A stretch of 64,000 nt of DNA from Amoeboaphelidium protococcarum (lineage: Eukaryota > Aphelidiomycota > Aphelidea). Positions 56,225 through 64,000 of this stretch are shown here, one piece after another. Location: the NCBI GenBank assembly GCA_023515745.1, contig JALECJ010000258.1, forward strand, positions 2,517,164-2,581,163, given 5' to 3'. The position numbers and the translations under genes are program-made. The notes beneath the pieces are model-generated. The model ran no database searches. It saw nothing but the letters and a program-made list of their open reading frames with translations, and was not told the DNA's origin. Position 1 is the first letter of the stretch, and every line of letters starts with the position of its first letter.

Positions 56225-59065
56225 ATGATTAGCTTTTGGTGTATATTGCTGCCTCTCCTTTTGCCATAACTCTCCCTGGCTGCGGTAACCAGATACAATG
56301 ATGTCCTTACCTCAACCACTGGTGTTAGGCTGAGCTCTGATGGTAGTATCTGGATGTCAGGCTCCAAGAATGGTCTTTACGGGCTGTACAATTTTGCCCC
56401 TGCCACTCAAACGGGTATCCGCACAATAACATTTGGTCAAGGTTCAGGCAATGAACTTTCTGCGCTCAGCATTGACACTGCTACTCAAGAAATTTACGCA
56501 ATTGGCTCGTGCACAACAGCTTTCAATGGTCAAACACTAATTGGTGGTGGTGATGCCACTCTGGTCAAGTTAAATCGCGTCGGTGCCGTAATTTGGGCCA
56601 TGATATTTGGCTCATAGTATCTGGATGTCCCCATTTCTGTCTTTGTGGATTCTTACAATTAGGTTGTGTATGTCGCTGGCTATACTAATGGTAAGATAAA
56701 CAATGGCCCCGATGCTTACTCTGCCTAGTCTTAGTGTTTCCTTGCCAAGTATAGAGCTGATAGCTCTCATGTCTGGACCATCTAAAAGGCTGCAACGAGT
56801 GGCTGCGAGTTCAGATCTGTTGTTGTGTCTAAAGCCGCGAATGGATATGTGTACGTTGGTGGTGTCATCAGTGGTTTTTATGCCTACTTTGGAGTATATT
56901 CTCCAATCGACGGTCAACTGGTATCTGAATACTCTGCTACTGTTGAGTCTGGGTTCAATGCCATCGCTCTCAATCTAGCGCAAGACAAGGTGTTTGCAGC
57001 AGGTTACATCCGTGGCTCAATTGATGGATAACCAACTTATGGAGGCTTAGATTTCTGGCTAACTTCATTCAGCTCAAGTGGCTCTAGGATTCCGTCAAGT
57101 ATGATTTATGGCTCTCCTGAGGACGATGTATTGGAGGCTATAGATGTCGATTTCTTCTCTGGTAAGGTGTGGGTATCTGGATGGACTAAATACTTGCTGA
57201 TCTCTGAAGGTTATTTTACTTATGAACAGGTTGGTGGCATCACGAAAGATGCTTATTTTGTAGAGATTAATCCCGATAATTTTGCGCGCGGCCTATCTTA
57301 GGTGTTATATACTATTGGTGGTGCTTGGGATGACATTGGCAAAGGAATAGTAGTTGATGGGTTGGGGCTCGTTGATGTTGCACATGTTTTCTCTTTTGAC
57401 GTGTATGTGTATGGTGTTTTGCAGGTTGAAAATGCATATTAACGACCATTTTAGGCTATGGTAACTACTGCTACTAAGAAGATTACAACGACCACAACTA
57501 CGACTACGACTACAACGACAACGACGACTACCACCACATCAACCACAACGACTACCACCTCAACGACTACGACGACAACTACGACCACGACAACAACTAC
57601 TACTCCTACCACAACGACTACCACCACTACCACCACTACGACGACAACGACAACGACTACTACTCCTACCACAACGACTACCACCACTACAACTACGACG
57701 ACTCCTACCACAACGACTACGATTGCTCTTACCATCACTGTCACTACTACTCCAACCGCATTTGCAGCTTCTGCTACCAACTCGGTCCTTAATATGTAGA
57801 GTGACTCCGCTGTTGCCTCAATGAGTTCATCCGCTTCAGATTATGCCGGGTCGAGTACGTCAAGTTAAATGACTGTTTAAAGTTCTTCTGCTGTTGCGGT
57901 GGCTGTTTCAAATGTGCTTACCTCCGGTATCAAAGTTGGAACGTCTTCGTCCAAATCGCTCACTCACTCCTTAATTATCTTTGAATGTCCAAACTGCGGG
58001 CCTCTGGGTGATGGCGCAGAGACTAGCACCAGTTCACAAGAATTGCGGAATTTTGTGCAACCTGCTAATTAGAACCCTAGTGGCTAATTAGCTGTTTAAG
58101 CACTGAGCATTTTGGCGTACATTGTCATCGCTCTTGCATCTATCGCGGGCAGTCTCTTGATGCTGAGACGTTACGGTCGCTAAAGACCCAAGGGTACTTT
58201 TACCACAACGTCAGGTGGTAATACTACTAACTAGCAGTTCACTACATCCGTGTTTGGTACAGCTATGTAGACGTAAACCACTTCACTGCCCACTAATTAT
58301 GCTATTTACATCCCAGCGTTCTTGAAATATAACTACGGCGTTGACTTTTAAATTTTAAAATAGATAGCTGCCGGTGGAATGTCCAAGATTTATTTGGCTC
58401 GTCCTCTTGCTCCATAGTTGGTATAGGGTGTATCTGCTGAAGTTATGGTTGCAAAGGTGGGCACTCTCCCATTCACGCAGACACAGGCTAGTGAAAAGTA
58501 GGCTTTCTACCAAGAACTTAGCCTGCTTTACAAGTTTAGGAATGTTCCGTTTATTACGAAGTTGCATGGCTTCTGTGATACAAACGAAGCTGTGATGTTG
58601 ATCAAGTACTATCCACTTGGCGCTTTAGCTGAGTATGTATTAGGTGAAAGCTCCACGTCGCAAATGTATCCGCTGTCCAAGAATCAGATGCATAAGCTGA
58701 TCCTTATTTTGTCCCAGACGATTGCTTATATGCATAGTTAAGGTATAGTTCACTGTGATCTTAAGCCACAGAATGTGCTCTTGGATGTAGATGAGAATGG
58801 CTGGCTAGTCCCTATACTGTCTGATCTAGGAATTTCTGCTATCACGGACGATAGTGCGCTCTTGGTGACAGCTTTCGAGGTTAGCTAGTAGCGTGGTCTG
58901 TCTCTATCGTACGCTGCACCTGAACTATTCACAAGGTTCAGAATGCGCTTCACCGAAACTTCTCCGTAAATATTGAAATCAGGTGATGTATTTGCTCTGT
59001 CCATAATGATGCTCAATTTGATGACTCGCGTTAAGCCTTGGTCTATCTAGCAGCGCTAGTGGTGA
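56225..59065 (+). CDS. Receptor-like kinase with beta-propeller-like ectodomain and Thr-rich stalk
   Basis: 946 aa, intronless. A signal peptide (WCILLPLLLPQLSLA) leads to a 390-residue ectodomain with repeats such as IWMSGSKNGLYG, IYAIGSCTTAFNG, VYVAGYTNGKIN and VFAAGYIRGSIDG (SBBP/propeller-like). About 90 residues of Thr with few Ser/Pro (57482-57745) form a mucin-like stalk. A membrane helix (ILAYIVIALASIAGSLLML) precedes a kinase domain: KVGTLPF region, KYYPLGALAEYV, HCDLKPQNVLLD, SDLG in place of DFG, YAAPE and GDVFALSIMMLNLM. The protein stops at KPWSIQQRQW, so the last kinase subdomains are missing. Related to the kinase at 5201-7270. It probably senses an extracellular ligand. Confidence 0.85.
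57482..57745 (+). repeat. Threonine-codon tract (mucin-like stalk)
   Basis: Almost pure ACN triplets (ACG, ACA, ACT, ACC mixed) with scattered TCA and CCT. Mixed synonymous codons suggest selection for Thr rather than recent slippage of one triplet. Probable O-glycosylated spacer of the receptor kinase. Confidence 0.9.
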
Positions 59066-59327
59066 ATGAAGTGATATGCAAGATGATATGGATGAATCAA
59101 TTAAAATTGGATATACAGGTGAATAGGTTGAAAGTTAAATAAAAATGAGAATGATTACAGATAAATCGGTCTAAAAAATATTGCCTTATTTCATCGAATC
59201 ACCATAATAAATCAGCTATGGTGTTTGTTACCGCGCCCTGCGTTAAAGTACTTTTCCCCCCTGCTTTCCTTCGCGCCAAGTGGTACTGTTTTGTCAATTT
59301 ATCGCCAATTAAACAAACTAATATAAT

Positions 59328-60986
59328 ATGTCTATTAAATTGTATAAGGGAGACACTTACCACTCTCGGTATATACCGGTGAAGCATACATTTGAGTATC
59401 CCGTATGGTATGTTGGTGTTGATTTTGTGAGGGACGGCGGAAATCTGAAGAACTCTGCTGACTAATCCGTGTGGGCTAGTGTGGTGCCTCTATTCAAACT
59501 AAATTCTCACCTCTCCCTTCTATCCATTCTTGAGTCGGACTATATGGCTATTGCCAATCCATTTGGCGGAGTATAATAATTAAAATTTAAAGAGTCTTAG
59601 CTTTAGCATAGGCGTGGAATATTCTACGCCATCGAAAGACTATTGATGAGTAAAGGTTTACTTCCCGCTGCTTCTGATGCTGATAACAGAGTATTGCAGA
59701 GAGTACATACTATAACTATGCCTAGACTGCTTGGTTACTCTTTCAATCCAGTGTCTTTCCATTATGCGTATGCCAGTACTGGTGTCGATGGTCAAAGCAG
59801 CGATAATCTTTTAGCTGTCGTTCTTGAAGTAAATAACACGTTCGGAGAGACGCATTTATATACTCTGCCGTGTGGAAGTGATAAAGTCAGTGTAGATGGT
59901 GTAAAGGTTGTAAAATGTCGTGGTGGATATGATTACGGATTTTTGTTGAAGAGAATGTTCCACGTTAGTCCTTTTAATGATCTTAGAGGAGATTATGAAA
60001 TACAATTAACGGATCCTGCCCGGCACCAAGATGGCTTAGTTGACGTGAGAATTATATTTTGGTAAGATTAAGAAGGTGAAATAGATAATAGTCATTCTAC
60101 CGGGGGTGAATAAGATATCAAACAGCCATAGTCTTCTTTAATTGATAATCAAACTTCTGGACTAGAAAAGCATATACCTGGAAGAGTGAAGAAGTTTATG
60201 GCGTATGTTAGATTGCGCCCAAGTGATGCTACTGCCAGAAATATTGTACGATAATTGTTAAAGTATCCATTAACTATTCTTCTAACATCACCCAGGATTA
60301 TGTTGGAGGCGTATCTATTGACTTATCATAAACGTTTAGCCGTGTATCCAAAGCCTGATCCTCAAAGTAGTGGTGGCAATACTATTGTGTACGCTCAACC
60401 GGACGCTTTTGAGAAGTATTGCATGAATCTGGTATTGAAATGGATGCGACACTAAAAGGTGGATATATCAATATAGTTATGTGATCCAAAATTGAATCCT
60501 ATTATTATTGGTGATGGAAAACTTGGTATAAAGCTGAACAATTACAACCTGTTCACATGGCTAGTCATTTATTCTGATTGGAAATATGTCATTCATGTCC
60601 TATTTGAGATCAAGTCTATTGAAATTGAGAATGATTGCATCCCAGCATTGATTAAAGCAATAAGAGTCTCTGAGTTGAAATAGAAGCAGATTGTACTTAA
60701 GCATTATCCATCAATGGCCATAGTACTATTTTGCAACTTTATAATGACTTGTATGTTCAATAGTGTGCAAGATGCTATTCGGGATTTAGTGATTGCAGAC
60801 ATTACGCCGTTAAATAGATATATGGTTGCTGAGAATTCGCTCCTCTACAACTTAGTGCTATGCATCATCCTGCTATATTACAGCGTGTTTGCGTTTATGC
60901 AGTACTGGTTCTTTGATCAGATCACTCCATGGGCCAAAGGTTATGAACCATCTCCATGGTCAATCCTAAACAGATACAGGCTCTGA
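59328..60986 (+). CDS. DUF1365-family protein
   Basis: 552 aa, intronless. The N-terminal half is DUF1365: LYKGDTYHSRYIPVKHTFEY, FNPVSFHYAYAS, LLAVVLEVNNTFGETHLYTL, MFHVSPFNDLRGDYEIQLTD and VRIIFW. The bacterial members are about 250 aa and often sit beside fatty-acid cyclopropane synthase and an amine oxidase; fungi and protists have longer versions. The C-terminal half (Gln/Asp/Ser-rich linker, then YPLTILLTSPRIMLEAYLLT) ends with hydrophobic segments (NLVLCIILLYYSVFAFMQYW). Function unknown; lipid-related is a guess from bacterial context. Confidence 0.85.
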
Positions 60987-61261
60987 TTTTTAATGATATA
61001 GATTTGTTCAATATATATATATAATTTAATGAACTTTAAGCAAGTAAATGTGCTCTACATAACAGTGTTTCACCATATTATTCGTGTACAGTAGTATAGT
61101 TACGCCAATTGTGAAACTTTTATCACTTTCATCATCTGAAACGAACTTCTTTCTCCGAATTTGGCGTTAAATCTGAACCGCTTGCCTTTTTACGCGTTCT
61201 AGTTTAATCCTTTTATCAGAAAAAAGAATTATATTCAGCTGCAATCAAGTATAGAATTAGG

Positions 61262-61594
61262 ATGGAGGATTTGAAGTAGAGATAATAGGAAATGTAGATG
61301 AAGATTTAAAAAGTGTGCGGTAGAGTGCTGGATGGGAAAAAGTACAATGCCGGGGATGCATCCATTTGGAACACGTAGATTGTGGATGAACTTTTACAAG
61401 AACTTACTGCAACGCAACGCACATTTAAATACATAGTGACGTGCAGTCTGCTACAGCGAAGTGACACTGGACTTCACCTCATTCACAAGTGCTTCTGGGA
61501 CGACTCGAAAGATGGAGTTGCGACTTTCAAGTATGAAAACGACAGCGTCTATGCCATTGTAACTGTATTCTCTGTATCGATAAACTTACAATGA
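61262..61594 (+). CDS. DYNLT: Tctex1-type dynein light chain
   Basis: 110 aa, intronless. After a Gln-rich N-terminus (TAG/TAA codons), the fold is recognisable: IWNTQIVDELLQELTATQRT, FKYIVTCSLLQRSDTGLHLI, HKCFWDDSKDGVATFKYEND and SVYAIVTVFSVSINLQ. Length and the closing VTVFSVSI are typical of DYNLT1/3. It binds dynein intermediate chain and cargo; its presence fits a cell with cytoplasmic dynein and possibly flagella. Confidence 0.93.
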
Positions 61595-61647
61595 GTGCGT
61601 AAAAATACACTATAAAATAATATTATATTTATATTACTAGTATTTCA

Positions 61648-62730
61648 TCACTTTTAGGTACTCATAGCGCGTTTAGCTATCCAGTCACCATAAGTTTTGA
61701 TAGCCTTCTCTTTGACACCATTCGGTTCGTTATGGATTTCATGGTAGGCGCCATCAAACACTTCAAATGTCTTATCATCACACTTGACACTATCTATAAA
61801 CAACTTGCCACCATCAAAAGATGTGATCTTATCCGCAGTGCCATAAGAGATCAACAATGGGAGTTTCTGCGGCCATTTAGCAATGTAATCAGGCACAGTA
61901 ATACAATCTTCTCCTTTGGCCAACACACTGCTCAGGGTCTGCAACGAGCCGTATTTGTGCACGTACGGGTCAGAGTTATACTTTTCCACAACAGCACTAT
62001 CACTCGAAATTCCAGTGGCATCAATACCAGTCGGAATATTCAAAGTTGGTAGAATATTGGCTGCCAATACACCCAACTTCCTCTTCAAATACGGAATGCT
62101 GAATGCTGGCCTGAATCCAGGTGCAGAGGAAATGACACCGGCTACGTGCTTCTGTGAATACTCAGCGTGCTCCAGAACGTAAGCCACTGCCAGCATACCA
62201 CCCATAGAATGTCCCATAAGGAAATGAGGCATACCGTCCTCTCTGAAATTAACAATACCATCACCTCTGACGGCACGATCAATATCACCCATCCATTGCT
62301 CCCACGTCCCAGCATCGCCTAGCACTGGACGGCTTCTAACTTGCGACAGATTATTTTTAGAAGATGAAGATTACTTAGGTCCTTTAGACTATAACGATTA
62401 CTACTACTATTAATCTTGACTATTATTATTACTACTCTTGGTGCTGAATTCAGGAGTGGCCAAAGCAGTTCTACCGAATCCTCTCTAATCAAATGAAAAT
62501 GTCTTGATTCCATTCTACTGAGCCAGAGCACTGAATACATGGTCATATCTCATACAATGCTCACCAATACCATGAATAAAAGTCAATGTAGCAACAGTTT
62601 TCACACCCTCAGGTGGACACCACAGTTTGGTAAAGTACAAATTCTCAGGATTCTCAGACGAGGCATACCACTTTCCACCATGTGAATCCACTACTTCCGT
62701 ATCACCAACTTCTACCCAAATATCAGGCAT
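61648..62730 (-). CDS. Monoacylglycerol lipase-like serine hydrolase
   Basis: 360 aa, intronless. Alpha/beta hydrolase: LTFIHGIGEHCMRYDHVFSA (oxyanion HGxGE), IKTFSFDQRGFGRT, a low-complexity Ser/Asn insert, then MGHSMGGMLAVAYVLEHAEY with the nucleophile Ser (~173), PLLISYGTADKITSFDGGKL (Asp) and GAYHEIHNEP (His). The HGxGEH start and G-H-S-M-G-G are the MGLL/YJU3 pattern. The insert sits before the lid, where yeast and animal enzymes have none. Hydrolyses monoacylglycerols to glycerol and fatty acid. Confidence 0.88.
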
Positions 62731-63105
62731 AATTATTTGATAATAGTCAAATTGTGATGATCAAAAATATAGCTCAGCTACGGAGTAAAGGGAAACTAAC
62801 TCTACAGTACTTGGACAGTTGTTACAGCACAGTAGTGACAGCACTGTAGAAGGAGGAAGAAAAGAGTGAAAACTTCAAGTGAAACGCCAATTTCTATCGC
62901 GGTGGCGATCGAACGAACGAGAGGCCTATAAAAGTCCCCATGGCTATAATAATAATAGTAAGGAGTTACGGGATACCGTTTGTGCATTCCAGTCAAATGT
63001 TGCTGGAACAGAGATATGATTTAATCTTCAGAGCGTCTGAAAAAGTCAATAGAAACACTAATGAAGACTCAAGACAAAGGATCAACCTATTACACAATTA
63101 TAAGA
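62731..63105. other. Intergenic region with TATA-like site
   Basis: 5' flank of the hydrolase, 3' flank of the repeat gene. GCCTATAAAAGTC at about 62925-62937 resembles a TATA box on the plus strand. A plus frame from 62940 is open across the 3' end of the minus-strand gene (antisense), so it was not called. Confidence 0.4.
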
Positions 63106-63921
63106 TCACTTTCTATACTTCTTATGTTTTTATGAAGACTGGACAGAACTAGATCTCTTGGACGACGGGATATCCGTTTGAGTAGGAGTTTAGCTGCGTA
63201 ATTCCATGCTAGCGATAGACCTAGTCACTTTGGTACTCTATTTGGCCTGCTTTGTCACGACCGCCTACAGAACGCGAGTGGCCACTTCCTTGCTGATAGG
63301 AGTCAGATTCTGTAAGATCTCAGTGGCAGCAGACTCCAGATCATTACTACCACCTTACGCAAGATACTTTAACAAAGGATGAGCCTTATCATTAAACACA
63401 CTCTCGTTTCCCTAGTGCTCATGACAATACAATGCCAACGCTACCGAATCACCTCCACATACTTAATCCAGAGCTTTTATAGCCTTGCTAACTCCTACTG
63501 GCGTCGTCTAATTCTTATCTCTAATTACTTCAACAAGACGCCGCAAATTATTGGTTGAAGTGAAATTGATTAACTTAGTCTCATATTGACCAACATTGCG
63601 CTCGACTTTAACAGGCTCTGTCCAGTATTTACCGACTTCGTTGCAGAATAAGGTGCCGAAAGTGCTCAGCAGATCTCTGATCTAAATTTTAGCTAACTCT
63701 GATTACAGTTAGCTTATCTAGGTCTTTTGATCTTCCAGCTTTTGATCATAAGAAATCTTTTACTCTTCTAGCTTTTAATCATAAGCAATCATCTAATCCT
63801 CTAGCTTCTAATCATAAGCAATCATCTAATCCTCTAGCTTCTAATCATAATCGCTTCTCAATTGGGCCAACTCATTTTAAAGCTACTCAACGCGCTATAT
63901 CACAGTATCTAAGTCAACCAT
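63106..63921 (-). CDS. Coiled-coil protein with 11-residue tandem repeats
   Basis: 271 aa, intronless. The N-terminus is a coiled coil made of tandem repeats YDQKLEDQMIA (about four copies, 33-bp unit, 63728-63850). A globular helical part follows (LLSTFGTLFCNEVGKYWTEP, NFTSTNNLRRLVEVIRDKNQ, AATEILQNLTPISKEVATRV) that resembles an armadillo/HEAT-like helical repeat. The C-terminus is basic and Ser-rich. No family assigned. Only about 80 bp of its upstream region lies in the window. Confidence 0.7.
63728..63850. repeat. 33-bp tandem repeat within a CDS
   Basis: Three to four nearly identical 33-bp units (core AGCTTCTAATCATAAGCAAT); the two middle copies are identical over the full unit, which points to recent duplication. 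Confidence 0.88.
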
Positions 63922-64000
63922 ATTTTGTCGATCTATTTTTCACTTTTTCTTTAGTTAACATAACAGCGCCCAGTTCGCGCCCTTAATTCAAGCGGGAATG

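Noticed and set aside
57451-57780. Val-rich minus-strand open frame
   Set aside because: Antisense of the Thr-codon tract of the receptor kinase; low complexity with no start context.
62940-63290. Plus-strand frame downstream of a TATA-like site
   Set aside because: Antisense to the 3' end of the repeat-protein gene; peptide has no known domain. It could be reconsidered with RNA data.
1-64000. Widespread pseudogenes or bad sequence as cause of in-frame TAG/TAA
   Set aside because: Frames are otherwise intact, TGA is absent from interiors, catalytic residues are conserved and TAR occurs at conserved Gln positions; a recoded genome is the simpler explanation.
1-64000. Bacterial or viral origin
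   Set aside because: GT-AG introns and Pex6, AP-1, APC/C, RGS, dynein and zuotin genes show a eukaryotic nuclear genome; no viral hallmark genes seen.

Overview
This is nuclear DNA of a eukaryotic microbe that reads TAA and TAG as glutamine and uses only TGA as stop. With the standard code almost every gene breaks into fragments. With the ciliate-type code (UAR=Gln) the same stretches become long intact proteins from well-known eukaryotic families, and in-frame TAG/TAA codons fall where those families carry Gln (for example citrate synthase RYTC-Q-REFALKH and AP-1 mu RLNA-Q-VKPLIW). Introns are short (about 47-83 bp, mostly 54-67), GT-AG, usually GTAAG/GTATG donors and YTAG/TGTAG acceptors. 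Genes are dense on both strands with no operons. The content (CARMIL, zuotin, Pex6, AP-1 mu, RGS protein, TKL-like receptor kinases, dynein light chain, telobox Myb proteins, membrane-anchored GH5 glycosidase) suggests a flagellate/amoeboid protist, possibly an early-branching Holomycota (aphelid-like) or an amoebozoan. That placement is inference and was not tested.

Layout. 1-4.9 kb: 3' part of a CARMIL actin regulator. 5.2-7.3 kb: transmembrane kinase. 7.4-10.2 kb: FUN14 protein and Cdc16/APC6. 10.6-13.3 kb: a small coiled-coil protein and two secreted Cys-rich proteins. 13.8-17 kb: an unresolved small gene, a cluster of hairpins, and a GH5-like membrane glycosidase. 17.2-22.5 kb: glutaryl-CoA dehydrogenase, a small unknown gene, a SIM+RING (STUbL-like) protein and a VWA-like protein. 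22.9-33.3 kb: two telobox Myb proteins flanking zuotin, a SAM+LRR protein and an RGS protein. 34-36 kb: an unknown multi-exon gene. 36-41 kb: two thioredoxins, citrate synthase, a lysophospholipid acyltransferase and Fcf2. 41.4-48.8 kb: Pex6, a secreted HicA-like protein, AP-1 mu. 49.2-55.6 kb: neutral ceramidase, an Mpv17-like fragment, small genes, a DRB0094-type RNA ligase. 56.2-64 kb: a large receptor kinase with a Thr-rich stalk, a DUF1365 protein, a Tctex1 light chain, a monoacylglycerol-lipase-like hydrolase and a repeat protein.

Themes: cell-surface sensing and G-protein signalling (two receptor kinases, RGS), telomere-type DNA binding, central metabolism of mitochondria and peroxisomes, and a secreted or surface set (GH5, ceramidase, Cys-rich proteins). 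No rRNA, tRNA, CRISPR array or transposon was recognised. The suppressor tRNA-Gln genes this code requires are not visible here.
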